A stretch of 64,000 nt of DNA, from the NCBI GenBank assembly GCA_963931925.1, contig OZ007570.1, positions 60,349,066-60,413,065 on the forward strand. Reading direction: 5' to 3'. This DNA comes from Onchidella celtica (taxonomy: Eukaryota; Mollusca; Gastropoda; Systellommatophora; Onchidiidae). Below the pieces are notes generated by a model that was not told the DNA's origin, searched no databases, and worked only from the letters and a program-made list of their open reading frames with translations. The translations under genes were made by a program, and so were the position numbers. Shown piece after piece: positions 47,325 to 61,100 of this stretch. Positions within the stretch are counted from its first letter, which is position 1, and every line of letters begins with the position of its first letter.

Positions 47325-47690
47325 GAGGTTACATGAAGAGCTCAGTTTGTCAGGGAAGACCAGAAGTTGGATGAAGAACTCGGTTTGTCAGGGAGAACTA
47401 GAGGCTGGATGCAGAATTCATTTTGTCAGGGAAGATTAGAGTTTGAGTAAAGAACTAGGTTTGTCAGGGAAATCTAGAGGTTGGATGGAGAATTCATTTT
47501 GTCAGGGAAGACTAGAGATTGGATGCAGAATTCATTTTGTCAGGAAAACTACAGGCTGGATGAAGAATTCAGTTTGTCAGGCAAAAATAGGGGTTGCATG
47601 AAGAATTCTTGTCAGGGAAAACTAGAGTTTACGTAAATAATTCAGTTTGTCAGCTAAATGTGAGGTCACATGAAGAACCCAGATTACTAT
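47325..47690 (+). repeat. Minisatellite, unit about 41 bp
   Basis: Nine or so imperfect copies containing gaagaattcagtttgtcaggg and actagaggttggat. Confidence 0.85.
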
Positions 47691-47719
47691 GTAACATCTG
47701 TTCACTTCCCTATATAGGG

Positions 47720-48420
47720 CCCCATGTAGTAATAATAATAATAATGATAATAATAATAATAATAATCGGGTTATCTATTTTCACTATATCCCCCGAATAG
47801 TGAGTGTTGGTCATATGACAATATTATCATAATAATAATAGTGATGATTATAATGATAAAAGTAATATTAATGATAATAATAATAATAATAATAGAATAC
47901 GGTGTGTATAAAAATAATAATTTTGATAGTGAGCAACCTAAACTTTGTGACTAGGCAATCAAATATTATAAAACTGGGTAAATGCTTCAATTTGGATGAT
48001 ACATTATGTTGACATCCGTGTTTTCGTAAAAATTCAGTGTTTATATTTTTTTTTTATGATTGTTTTGGGCTGCGGAAAAACAACAACCCATTTAGGTCGA
48101 GTAGAATCGAAAAGTGTTATCGGAAATTGCCCTTCATGCCTCTCTTTACACATTGCCGGCTGAAAATCAACTTCACCATATCTGTGGAATTGTGATATAA
48201 CGAAACAGTCTATTAGACTTTGCATTGAATCCTAATGCCATTATTAATGCGACTTAAATCTACATACACAGCTAGATTTTGTACAAGGTAAATTTGCAAG
48301 ATTTATCTTGCCCGGGTCGGCTGGTGGTAATAATAATGACAATAACTATAATGATAATAAAAATAGTGTTGCCCCCCTGCAAGATTATATTAGATCTACT
48401 GACTCCTACCACTTGGCTAA
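47720..48420. repeat. AT-rich stretch with (ATA)n tracts
   Basis: Several (ATA/AAT)n tracts near 47729-47766, 47826-47895 and 48328-48366. No gene seen. Confidence 0.6.
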
Positions 48421-48799
48421 TTCCGTGTAACTTTGTTTCGAGCACAGCATATTTAAGACAATAGCAATATTTTTAATGCCTGGGTCTGAGAGAATGTGGA
48501 TGGCATGGAAGTAATTACTGATTCGGAAGAGGTTTAGATGTAGTTTTAACTGATTTCTACGAACATGCACATTACGGCAGCAGAAATAATGGAACTCAAG
48601 ACTGGTGGGCACTCCTGGTACGGTTTCCTTCTGATCTTTCATTCTGTTATGTCCGGTCTTTTGTCTTGCGTCTTGCTGATACAATATGGCGTAAACTTGT
48701 CAATATGCTAATCTCCAAACCCCAGACTCAAAACCCCTCAAATACAATAAGCTTGAATTGAATTCCTTGAGATTTTTCTACGATTTACGAAAGATATAG

Positions 48800-51700
48800 A
48801 ATGAGTCTGATTTTCAATGCTGAAATGAAATTGTTTTTATGCACAAACACTGAGGTAAAAACTGTATGACGCACACTTTATCATAAGGAAAATGAAGGTG
48901 TGCAGTTGCTTAATGTAATGACAAATGAAATACTTCTACAAATCGAATTCCGATGTATTTATTCTAGTGAAGGAACTCATATCACTCAAGTGTCGCCGTT
49001 GCGTAAAATCGGGAAATCCCGCTTGACGTGGTTTTGTTGTTCTAAATCTGGGTGACATTTGGCTTAATCGAGTTGTTTGGCTGGCGGTGTATTTTGCCTT
49101 TGGCCACACTTGCGCCCCCCTCCCCTTTCCCCCCCGACCTTTCCTTCGTAATGTGCAGCTCCCATCCGTCTAGTTGTTTATGACAACAGGGAACTAATCA
49201 TCCACGAATCTGTTCAGAACCTTGCAAGTTTGACTAAACAGACAGCGGATACCAGTTCGTGGTATGTCTCCTAAGGCCCATAATGTCACAATGTGGCAAT
49301 TATAAGTTTTTGCGTTAATTCTGCATATTTAGGCACTTGGTTTTCACACCAATCACTCAATCCTTTAAAATGATTACATACACTAGACAACTTACATTTA
49401 CAGAAACATAATTGGCGTATTTTGGTTACGACTGAGGTCACTGTCACCTGAACGAACCCAACAAGTTCAGTACGGTAGCAAGAAGAAATTTAACAGAGAG
49501 ATGAAAATACGCGAAAGTTAAGCTGCAATTCCGGGATAAAGAATTTAAGATCTACCCTTAACATCCCATGACAATGTCAGATCTGCTCTTACCGTATTGC
49601 CGCAACCAGTGTCCACTTCGTGAAATCCAAATGACGAACTGCAAACGTCTACCTTACCGTACCTTATAAGCTTCCTGGTTACGTAAGGGAATGTCCTTCG
49701 GGAGGCATTCTTGTTTCGGTCGACACTGTTATGAAATAATGCACTTTTTTTTTTTTTAAGGATAGACGTCGGTCACATTTTTTTTTTTTAAAATAGGATA
49801 TGTTTCAAATTTTATCTATTTTAATTAATTTTGTTAATTTTGATATATTTCATTTTTATTTCAGCCTGTATGACATACCAAGTTATTCCCCATGCAAGAA
49901 CGACAGGGAGGGATACTCTGAATATCCTCATACGCCTCCCTTATACTCCCTTAAACCAAAACAAAACTAGGTAAGAAAAAAACAACTTTGGGGAGTTTCC
50001 TTGATATAAATCCCTGGAAAGATGATGATTACAAATATGATGATAATCCTTTGAATTTGTACATTGAAGGTGGATGTGTATGCATCACCAATGGGTTGAA
50101 TTGTTTGTATCAATTTTTGACATTTTTTTTCTTTTTTGGGGTGGGAGGGGTGTGTAAACCATTCGCAGAATTCAACATTCACTGGCGTTTAATGATACAG
50201 CATGTTTCCCTACACACAGAATTGGGGAGGCACTTCATCGTGGGACACCGGAATAAAACGGCGGCATTGCAAGGGAGTTAAACAAAATAACTACTTCAAT
50301 TGTTTTTAAATGACAGGAGTTATGCAGAATGATTTTTGATCTGCATCACACTGTGCCATTGGAATACTTTCCTGTTATTACAATTTTATGCATCGAAGTT
50401 TGATGGGAGTGTCTGGCTTGACTTCGCAAACGAAGATCTAGGGAAGGACTGTGGAGCCACATCTGCAAGCTGTTGACTGGTAAGGCCTATCCGAAAGGGC
50501 ATACCCTGCCACAGCGACTGCAGGGGAAATACAGGTCTGGGTTGGGTGTTTGGGTGCTTTCGATGCATCCTTTTCTCGGTTGCTCTGGCTCGTAGAGTTT
50601 GGTGGGAGTAAACTTCCGTTAAAAACAACGCTTTCGCTTATTCAAGATATTTCGATTCGGAGCGTATTCGCACAATGGTGTTTTTTCTTGTTAGGGCCTA
50701 ATACTGTTCAATTGGAATTGGATGATACGATACTACATAAAGCGGGGTCGTTCATGAAATTTTCCACCAGTGTACAAACCAGGTTTATAATTCTTACATA
50801 TCTCATTCATATTACTGTTAGCAATGTTCACAGCGCGCTACGATCTAATCGATGATTTTAAACCTATTATTATCATTAAGAAATATACAAAAACTCGCCC
50901 GATTTTTCAGAAAACCTAACGCCAATCGTACAGCTCGGATTGGTCGGAACTTTTTAAGCCGATCTCGTTTTTCCTACCTGTAGATGGTCCTTATTTTTAG
51001 ATTTGGAAGCTTACTATGATGTAATAGTATTTTTTTGTTTGCTTTTTTCTTTTCTTTTTTTTTTAATTTCGCCCCCACCCCCCCCCCCCCCACACACACA
51101 AATCTTTTCTTTCCGCGAACACATCAGCCCATGACATCATCACTTCCTGCAAAATTCTTGGCACGCACCTTTGCACAGTGTGTTCTGTGTGCTGTGTGTA
51201 CTATGTTATTTATCTATAACTCGTTGAATTTAGTGAGATGACCTTTTATGTCTCAGCAGGTAAAACAGAATAATAAGACTCCAAATTACAATACAAAACT
51301 TGGGAATACTGTATAGTTTATAACATTGCCAATGAACTGAAAATTACAATTTGATAGCCCTACGGTACCAAGTACAATATGCAGAGTCAGTAAACGAAGA
51401 GGTTTACAATTACCCACCAGCTTACAGCTACAAGAACGAGTTGTCCCATCCTCTGAAATTAAGCCAAGCACTTCATCACAGCTTCTCAGTCTGGTGTCTT
51501 GAATTCATTACAATTATGGAAGTTACATGACGGAAGAACACATGAGCGTTGACTTTGAAATAGTGGTTTTTGAGTGAGTAAGGCACCGTTTTAACACCAG
51601 TGTCTTTATTGCATCGAAGTTTAATGGCGTAGCAATACATAAGCGTGGACTTTGAGAAAATGCTTTGTGAGGGAGCAAGACACCATTATACCATTAATGT

Positions 51701-51975
51701 CTCCGGTATATAGAGGTTACATGACGGAAGGATACATCAGCGTTGTCTAAGAAAAAGTGCTTTTTTTTTTTTTTGCAATGAGTAAGGCATTATTCTACCT
51801 TTAATGTCTTCTTTACATAGAATTTACTTGGCCCAAGAATACATAGGCGTTGACTTTGAAATAGCTCTTTTCGAGGGGTTAAGGCACCATTTTAATGTCT
51901 TTAACTCATTATAATTACGAAATTGACGATGGTGGAAAACTATACATAAGCGGTTACGTTCATTTAGCGGTTTCT
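48800..51975. repeat. Flank of unit 2, homologous to unit 1 flank
   Basis: Diverged collinear match to about 14270-17370; no coding feature. A conserved stretch includes gcagagtcagtaaacgaaga at 51380 and 16993. Confidence 0.68.
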
Positions 51976-52256
51976 GTAAGACTGGGCGGCACTAGCACTT
52001 TTTCACAGTCGTGATCCCAGGCGCGGACACCATAACTTCTCGTTAGAGTCGATACCGACATCGACTCCAATGACGTCACGGCTCCTTGCTGAAAGGTTCC
52101 GACACTGGTATCGACTCTGATGTCGACACTGACCCAAGGGGTGACTTCAGGACCCCAGCACGAGCGTCGACTCTGAGACCCTGACTCTGACACTGACCCT
52201 GAGAAGTTGCATGATGCAAAGGTGAAAAGTTAAACTCTAGTTTGCTGTCCCCTGTC
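51976..52256. repeat. Imprecise GACTC/GACAC-rich stretch
   Basis: Irregular short repeats such as tcgactctga and gacactgac. It belongs to the 5-kb block absent from unit 1. Confidence 0.45.
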
Positions 52257-52259
52257 TAA

Positions 52260-54517
52260 GTGTGTGGCCACGTGTCTAGCGATGGGCCAAGCGGTGAGCT
52301 ACACTGTAGTGAAGCGACGGGAATAAATGCATTAAACCTAACCTAGGTGTCCACACCACAAGCGACTACCACTAGCCAGGGGCTCGCTATGAGCGACGAT
52401 AAATAACTTGCCATTTAACATCGCTCGTCGCTCAAGCTGTGTGTCGTGACCCCGTGCCCTCCTAAAGATCGTGAGGTTTTTGCGCTCTTTCACTTTCTGT
52501 CTAGTGTCTTTTTTCAAGCACATCGTCAATGAAAGGCTTTTTTAACCGGTGAGCCTTAAATTCTACAAAATATCATATTATGCATCAGAAGGCGTAACGG
52601 TGTGTGTGGGGCATATTTTGAAAGGTCGTAATGCTTACTTTATTTTGTAATAATTGTGTTGATTTCGATTCCCAACTGAATTGATCGCAAGAAAGTGTCG
52701 CGATATTTTGAGCAGATAAAAAAAATGATACAATAAGTATTCATGTAATAGGACTGTATCTATAATTTTTTTTTTCAAGCAGCCATAATGAAAGGTGGAA
52801 AATACCGTTTTTCTCTTCAATATTAATTGAGATATTAATGATTTTCAACGTAGCTTCAATGTAATTTTTGTATATTCGCTTGCGACCAGTGTTTGTATTT
52901 GTTTATTAATAATATTAGACACCCTTCACATTACAGTGGAAGAAATTAAAACAACAACAAAACAAAACATCATCTTTGGGTAATATTCATAGAAGAAATT
53001 TATATATAATTTTCCTGCCAAGCCACGGCACCAGGACCAATAAAATATTGCACCAGTTGCTCTCTCATCCATGTTTGCATGTTGTCCTGGTCGACCTTGG
53101 TAGCGCATCACCCGCCTATCACCATCTTGGGCTGGAGCATCATCCCACTCTTCATGTTCTGTTTCCATTCTGTTCAAACTTTTAATGTCAATAATTGCGA
53201 ATGATTATTAACATCCGCTGGCAGAACAGTGTCACCAACCAGGAGGTGCTAGACAGAGCTGGCTCAACAAGCATTGAGTCGATGCTGCTGAAGGCTCAGA
53301 TGCGCTGGACAGGCCATGTAGTATGAATGGATGACAGCCGCATCCCCAGACAAGTCATATATGGAGAGATGAAAGAGGGTTCGCGCAAACAAGGACGCCC
53401 AAAACTGAGGTACAAGGACACCTTGAGAAACAAAGGAGCGGCATTCAGCCACGCCAGCTGGAAGCGTGTGACTCCAATAGATCAGGATGGAGGTCTCTCA
53501 CCTCCAAGGCAACCACTGCCTTGGAGGAGGATCGGGGACAAGACGCTGCGGCAAGGGACAGACGTCACAGGGCAGCGTCCACCCCGGTCCAAAATACAAA
53601 CTTTCAATGCGACACCTGCGGGCACCTGTGTCCTTCCAGCTTCGGTCTGCGGAGTCACATTCGCCGCCATGGCTGAGAGCAGAGAAACAACTTCATCATC
53701 GGATCCCGATGGACTAACAAGCAATGCGACGGTAGCAAGGATAATCTTAACAGTTGATATGGCCGTCTTCAACACTCGCCATGTTGCTGCTAGAACCCCA
53801 AAGACATACTCGACACAACGCCTTGCTCGCGAATGACGATATGTAAATATTTTCAGATCACCTGTTAACTTTGAATTGATGATAGTTATCAGATAAGGTT
53901 TTAGAGGATAAGCTGTGTCTCCGATGAGAAAATAGGGAAGCCGGATGTTTGAATTCCGTAGACCAGAGCCTGTTGGGAGTTCAGCAATGTTTGCGTCAAG
54001 CTGAGTTTATAGCTCAGATCTTGAAAATTTTCCATCAACAGCCACCACACAGAGTGCGGTTTTCGTCGACGAAGAGTGCTATCGCACTTATGAACGAACG
54101 TAAATGCTTTTTTTTCTTTTTTTTTTTCTTTTAATAAACTGTTATTTTTTAACTATTATACCTTCTTGTTGTTCATTCAATTTTTTTACTGTGTGGAGGA
54201 TGAAATGAAACAAAATGAATATACCGTAGCTGGTTTGTGAGTTATATTAATGGTTGCATTAAAAATAATTAGAGTTTATTCCAGCCCAACAAGGTCCATA
54301 GACTAGCTGAATGAATCTCAACGAGCTACAAGCGAGCTACTGAGCTAGCTATAATCGCTTGAACCGTCCACACCATGAGCTATTGCCCAGCTAAGAGCTG
54401 GCCTGTAGCTTGGAAATCCATAGCTAGTGTTGTGGCCACCCAAGCTCCATCGCTCACAACACGACCGTCGCCTGATCACAGCGAGCTGGTAGCGCGGCTC
54501 GACATGTGGCCACACTG
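52260..54517 (-). mobile_element. PIF/Harbinger element 1 with nested LINE tail
   Basis: A 2258-bp element flanked by TAA (52257-52259 and 54518-54520), the TWA target duplication typical of Harbinger. Ends share gtgtggccac[a/g]tgtc as inverted repeats. Minus-strand transposase pieces lie at about 53720-54060 (matching GDTAYPL and SRARRCVEYVFG in copy 2) and 52926-53177, separated by a plus-strand LINE tail. The N-terminal half of the transposase is missing, so it is non-autonomous. Confidence 0.85.
53205..53720 (+). mobile_element. Non-LTR retrotransposon 3' tail inside Harbinger element 1
   Basis: The plus strand encodes IRWQNSVTNQEVLDRAG, LKAQMRWTGHVV, DDSRIPRQVIYGEM, GRPKLRYKDTLR, then in a shifted frame a C2H2 finger (CDTCGHLC ... 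SHIRRH). It is 5' truncated and inserted antisense to the transposase. Confidence 0.82.
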
Positions 54518-54520
54518 TAA

Positions 54521-56776
54521 GTGTGTGGCCACATGTCTAGCGATGGGCCAAGCGATGAGCTACACTGTAGTGAAGCGACGGGAATAAATGCATTAAACCT
54601 AACATAGGTGTCCACACCACAAGCGATTACCGCTAGCTAGGGGCTCGCTATGAGCGACGATAAATAACTTGCTATTTAACATCGCTCGTCGCTCAAGCTG
54701 TGTGTCGTGACCCCGTGCCTTCCTAAAGATCGTGAGGTTTTTGCGCACCTTCACTTTCTATCTAGTGTCCTTTTTCGAGCACATCGTCAATGAAAAGATT
54801 TTTTAACCGGTGAGCCTTAAATTCTACAAAATATCACATTAGGCATCATAAGGCGTAAAGGTGTGTGTGGGGCATATTTTGAAAGGTCGTAATGCTTACT
54901 TTATTTTGTAATAATTGTGTTCATTTCGATTCCCAACTGAATTGATCGCAAGAAAGTGTCGCGATATTTTGAGCAGATAAAAAAAATGATACAATAAGTA
55001 TTCATGTAATAGGACTGTATCTATATTATTTTTTTTTTCAAGCAGCCATAATGAAAGGTGGAGAATACCGTTTTTCTCTTCAATATTAATTGAGATATTA
55101 ATGATTTTCAACGTATATTCGATGTAATTTTTGTACATTCGCTTGCGACCAGTGTTTGTATTTATTTATTGATAATATTAGACCCCCTTCACATTGCAGT
55201 GGGAGAAATTAAAACAACAACAAAACAAAACATCATCTTTGGGTAATATTCATAGAAGAAATTTATATATAATTTTCCTGCCAAGCCACGCCACCAGGAC
55301 CAACAACATATTTCACCAGTTGCTCTCTCATCCATGTTTGCATGTTGTCCTGGTCGACCTTGGTAGCGCATCACCCGCCTATCACCATCTTGGGCTGGAG
55401 CATCATCCCACTCTTCATGTTCTGTTTCCATTCTGTTCAAACTTTTAATGTCAATAATTGCGAATGATTATTAACATCCGCTGGCAGAACAGTGTCACCA
55501 ACCAGGAGGTGCTAGACAGAGCTGGCTCAACAAGCATTGAGTCGATGCTGCTGAAGGCTCAGATGCGCTGGACAGGCCATGTAGTATGAATGGATGACAG
55601 CCGCATCCCCAGACAAGTCATATATGGAGAGATGAAAGAGGGTTCGCGCAAACAAGGACGCCCAAAACTGAGGTAAAAGGACACCTTGAGAAACAAAGGA
55701 GCAGCATTCAGCCACGCCAGCTGGAAGCGTGTGACTCCAATAGATCAGGATGGAGGTCTCTCGCCTCCAAGGCAACCACTGCCTTGGAGGAGGATCGGGG
55801 ACAAGACGCTGCGGCAAGGGACAGACGTCACAGGGCAGCGTCCACCCCGGTCCAAAATACAAACTTTCAATGCGACACCTGCGGGCACCTGTGTCCTTCC
55901 AGCTTCGGTCTGCGGAGTCACATTCGCCGCCATGGCTGAGAGCAGAGAAACAACTTCATCATCGGATCCCGATGGACTAACAAGCAATGCGACGGTAGCA
56001 AGGATAATCTTAACAGTTGATATGGCCGTCTTCAACACTCGCCATGTTGCTGCTAGAACCCCAAAGACATACTCGACACAACGCCTTGCTCGCGAATGAC
56101 GATATGTAAATATTTTCAGATCACCTGTTAACTTTGAATTGATGATAGTTATTAGACAAGGTTTTAGAGGATAAGCTGTGTCTCCGATGAGAAAATAGGG
56201 AAGCCGGATGTTGGAATTCCGTAGACCAGAGCCTGTTGGGAGTTCAGCAATGTTTGCGTCAAGCTGAGTTTGTAGCTCAGATCTTGAAAATATTCCATCA
56301 ACAGCCATTACACAGTGTGCGGTTTTCGTCGACGAAGAGTGCTATCGCACTTATGAACGAACGTAAATGCTTTTGTTCTTATATTTTTTCTTTTAATAAA
56401 CTGTTATTTTTTATCTATTATATCTTGTTGTTCATTCAATTTATTTACTGTGTGGAGGATGAAATGAAACAAAATGAATTTACGGTAGCTGGTTTGTGAG
56501 TTATCTTAATAGTTGCATTAAAAATAATTAGAGTTTATTCCAGCCCAACAAGGTCCATAGACTAGCTGAATCGATCTCAACGAGCTATAAGCGAGCTACT
56601 GAGCTAGCTATAATCGCTTGAACCGTCCACACCTTGAGCTATTGCCCAGCTAAGGGCTAGCCTGTAGCTTGGAAATCCATAGCTAGTGGTGTGGCCACCC
56701 AAGCTCCATCGCTCACAACACGACCGTCGCCTGATCACAGCGAGCTGGTAGCGCGGCTCGACATGTGGCCACACTG
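54521..56776 (-). mobile_element. PIF/Harbinger element 2, back-to-back with element 1
   Basis: A 2256-bp copy nearly identical to 52260-54517, flanked by TAA (54518-54520, shared, and 56777-56779). The DDE part reads LPYFLIGDTAYPLKP and SRARRCVEYVFGVLAATWR on the minus strand (about 55985-56308). The second part is at 55189-55440. Confidence 0.86.
55468..55983 (+). mobile_element. Same non-LTR tail inside Harbinger element 2
   Basis: Same junctions and same sequence as 53205-53720 with few substitutions, so the tail was present before the Harbinger copies separated. Confidence 0.82.
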
Positions 56777-56779
56777 TAA

Positions 56780-58066
56780 CGCAGGGCACTAGTACTGCAG
56801 TGTCAGGGGTTGGGGGGGGGGGGCGCAGAAATAATTCACGAAATATTTAAAATCGTTTTAATGTAATGTTTACACGTGTTAAATATAAATTAGGCAGTGG
56901 TAATCTGAAGGGAAATCTAGAGCGCCGCTGCATTGCCGGCACTAGTAACGGTACCACTACCACATTCTGGTGTCGTAGTCGCAAGGTGAAGATCAGTACA
57001 TAAGGAGTCGACACTGTTTCTGGGTAAATAAAACTCGTTCGAGGATTATGTGTTACCTGTTATCCACTGTATTTCCTATTCGGACACGCTCTAACTCGCT
57101 GATTTGACAATTTTCCCATTTTGTTTAAGTGCAAAGATTTGCTGTCATTACGTGCTCGTATTGAATTAATCAAAGTAATTCTCTCCTGTTTTGTGCATGT
57201 CTGGTGCTATCAAACTTGTTTGCTTCATTACCTCTTTCAAAACACTGATCACAATTTGAGATTCCCCCATTCCACATACAAAACAACAACAACAACAATA
57301 ACATCATCATCAGCAACAGCAGCAACAAACACAACAACAAACTTCCCTGAATACCCCCCCCCCCACACACACACACACCATAAAATCACATGAGGGGGCA
57401 CGTGCACACACATACACCTACCTAGGTAGACAGAGAAACACACTAATGCACATACAGAATATGAGAGGCAGACAGACAGACAGACAGAAAGCTCAAGAGA
57501 AAGAGAGACAGACAGGCAGAGAGGAAATGTTATTATCAGTATCTTGTTTGGCTCCCGACACCCGGTTCAAAAACCCAAGGTGTAAGACGATCACATTACA
57601 ATATTAGGTTTAGTAGCCACAATTATGATGATGTAAATGGCACCCCCATAATAGTTACATAGCCGACGCCACTGGGCTGCCCTACAGGCACTTGCGAAGA
57701 AGGAACAGGTGATCACAGGTAACGATGTCCTTGGTCTCGTCGATCTTGTTCAAGATAAATGGCTGTGGTCATTCGTTCTATCAATTTGTTTTACATTCAT
57801 TGAATAATTTTGTGATACATATTGGCTTCATGTAGACCTTGGGGCCATTTTTGGGAGTTTCCTGTACTTAAAAGTTCGCTTTCGCTGAGCTGTTTATACG
57901 GATGTGTTGAGGAGAGTGAGGAGAGAGGGGTTGGGGTTGGTGTGAAGAGATGATAGTGACAGAAAATAAAAGTAAAACAACGGTTGGCAGCGAAAAGAAG
58001 ATGCAATTTCAAGACTGACAAGCAGACAGACAGATGAAAACACACACACACACACAGATGGATGGT
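56780..58066. repeat. Flank of unit 2 continued
   Basis: From about 57025 it matches 17380-18510 of unit 1. Before that there is a poly-G tract and anonymous DNA. No gene. Confidence 0.6.
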
Positions 58067-58067
<1 letters not shown>

Positions 58068-58145
<78 letters not shown>

Positions 58146-61100
58146 GTAGGTAGGTAGGTAGGTAGGTAGGTAGGTAGGTAGGTAGGTAGGTAGGTAGGTA
58201 GGTAGGTAGGTAGGTAGGTAGGTAGGTAGGTAGGTAGGTAGGTAGGTAGGTAGGTAGGTAGGTAGGTAGGTAGGTAGGTAGGTAGGTAGGTAGGTAGGTA
58301 GGTAGGTAGGTAGGTAGGTAGGTAGGTAGGTAGGTAGGTAGGTAGGTAGGTAGGTAGGTAGGTAGGTAGGTAGGTAGGTAGGTAGGTAGGTAGGTAGGTA
58401 GGTAGGTAGGTAGGTAGGTAGGTAGGTAGGTAGGTAGGTAGGTAGGTAGGTAGGTAGGTAGGTAGGTAGGTAGGTAGGTAGGTAGGTAGGTAGGTAGGTA
58501 GGTAGGTAGGTAGGTAGGTAGGTAGGTAGGTAGGTAGGTAGGTAGGTAGGTAGGTAGGTAGGTAGGTAGGTAGGTAGGTAGGTAGGTAGGTAGGTAGGTA
58601 GGTAGGTAGGTAGGTAGGTAGGTAGGTAGGTAGGTAGGTAGGTAGGTAGGTAGGTAGGTAGGTAGGTAGGTAGGTAGGTAGGTAGGTAGGTAGGTAGGTA
58701 GGTAGGTAGGTAGGTAGGTAGGTAGGTAGGTAGGTAGGTAGGTAGGTAGGTAGGTAGGTAGGTAGGTAGGTAGGTAGGTAGGTAGGTAGGTAGGTAGGTA
58801 GGTAGGTAGGTAGGTAGGTAGGTAGGTAGGTAGGTAGGTAGGTAGGTAGGTAGGTAGGTAGGTAGGTAGGTAGGTAGGTAGGTAGGTAGGTAGGTAGGTA
58901 GGTAGGTAGGTAGGTAGGTAGGTAGGTAGGTAGGTAGGTAGGTAGGTAGGTAGGTAGGTAGGTAGGTAGGTAGGTAGGTAGGTAGGTAGGTAGGTAGGTA
59001 GGTAGGTAGGTAGGTAGGTAGGTAGGTAGGTAGGTAGGTAGGTAGGTAGGTAGGTAGGTAGGTAGGTAGGTAGGTAGGTAGGTAGGTAGGTAGGTAGGTA
59101 GGTAGGTAGGTAGGTAGGTAGGTAGGTAGGTAGGTAGGTAGGTAGGTAGGTAGGTAGGTAGGTAGGTAGGTAGGTAGGTAGGTAGGTAGGTAGGTAGGTA
59201 GGTAGGTAGGTAGGTAGGTAGGTAGGTAGGTAGGTAGGTAGGTAGGTAGGTAGGTAGGTAGGTAGGTAGGTAGGTAGGTAGGTAGGTAGGTAGGTAGGTA
59301 GGTAGGTAGGTAGGTAGGTAGGTAGGTAGGTAGGTAGGTAGGTAGGTAGGTAGGTAGGTAGGTAGGTAGGTAGGTAGGTAGGTAGGTAGGTAGGTAGGTA
59401 GGTAGGTAGGTAGGTAGGTAGGTAGGTAGGTAGGTAGGTAGGTAGGTAGGTAGGTAGGTAGGTAGGTAGGTAGGTAGGTAGGTAGGTAGGTAGGTAGGTA
59501 GGTAGGTAGGTAGGTAGGTAGGTAGGTAGGTAGGTAGGTAGGTAGGTAGGTAGGTAGGTAGGTAGGTAGGTAGGTAGGTAGGTAGGTAGGTAGGTAGGTA
59601 GGTAGGTAGGTAGGTAGGTAGGTAGGTAGGTAGGTAGGTAGGTAGGTAGGTAGGTAGGTAGGTAGGTAGGTAGGTAGGTAGGTAGGTAGGTAGGTAGGTA
59701 GGTAGGTAGGTAGGTAGGTAGGTAGGTAGGTAGGTAGGTAGGTAGGTAGGTAGGTAGGTAGGTAGGTAGGTAGGTAGGTAGGTAGGTAGGTAGGTAGGTA
59801 GGTAGGTAGGTAGGTAGGTAGGTAGGTAGGTAGGTAGGTAGGTAGGTAGGTAGGTAGGTAGGTAGGTAGGTAGGTAGGTAGGTAGGTAGGTAGGTAGGTA
59901 GGTAGGTAGGTAGGTAGGTAGGTAGGTAGGTAGGTAGGTAGGTAGGTAGGTAGGTAGGTAGGTAGGTAGGTAGGTAGGTAGGTAGGTAGGTAGGTAGGTA
60001 GGTAGGTAGGTAGGTAGGTAGGTAGGTAGGTAGGTAGGTAGGTAGGTAGGTAGGTAGGTAGGTAGGTAGGTAGGTAGGTAGGTAGGTAGGTAGGTAGGTA
60101 GGTAGGTAGGTAGGTAGGTAGGTAGGTAGGTAGGTAGGTAGGTAGGTAGGTAGGTAGGTAGGTAGGTAGGTAGGTAGGTAGGTAGGTAGGTAGGTAGGTA
60201 GGTAGGTAGGTAGGTAGGTAGGTAGGTAGGTAGGTAGGTAGGTAGGTAGGTAGGTAGGTAGGTAGGTAGGTAGGTAGGTAGGTAGGTAGGTAGGTAGGTA
60301 GGTAGGTAGGTAGGTAGGTAGGTAGGTAGGTAGGTAGGTAGGTAGGTAGGTAGGTAGGTAGGTAGGTAGGTAGGTAGGTAGGTAGGTAGGTAGGTAGGTA
60401 GGTAGGTAGGTAGGTAGGTAGGTAGGTAGGTAGGTAGGTAGGTAGGTAGGTAGGTAGGTAGGTAGGTAGGTAGGTAGGTAGGTAGGTAGGTAGGTAGGTA
60501 GGTAGGTAGGTAGGTAGGTAGGTAGGTAGGTAGGTAGGTAGGTAGGTAGGTAGGTAGGTAGGTAGGTAGGTAGGTAGGTAGGTAGGTAGGTAGGTAGGTA
60601 GGTAGGTAGGTAGGTAGGTAGGTAGGTAGGTAGGTAGGTAGGTAGGTAGGTAGGTAGGTAGGTAGGTAGGTAGGTAGGTAGGTAGGTAGGTAGGTAGGTA
60701 GGTAGGTAGGTAGGTAGGTAGGTAGGTAGGTAGGTAGGTAGGTAGGTAGGTAGGTAGGTAGGTAGGTAGGTAGGTAGGTAGGTAGGTAGGTAGGTAGGTA
60801 GGTAGGTAGGTAGGTAGGTAGGTAGGTAGGTAGGTAGGTAGGTAGGTAGGTAGGTAGGTAGGTAGGTAGGTAGGTAGGTAGGTAGGTAGGTAGGTAGGTA
60901 GGTAGGTAGGTAGGTAGGTAGGTAGGTAGGTAGGTAGGTAGGTAGGTAGGTAGGTAGGTAGGTAGGTAGGTAGGTAGGTAGGTAGGTAGGTAGGTAGGTA
61001 GGTAGGTAGGTAGGTAGGTAGGTAGGTAGGTAGGTAGGTAGGTAGGTAGGTAGGTAGGTAGGTAGGTAGGTAGGTAGGTAGGTAGGTAGGTAGGTAGGTA

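Noticed and set aside
51960-52193. 77-codon minus-strand frame rich in SVST
   Set aside because: Derived from the irregular GACTC-type repeat; no independent support.
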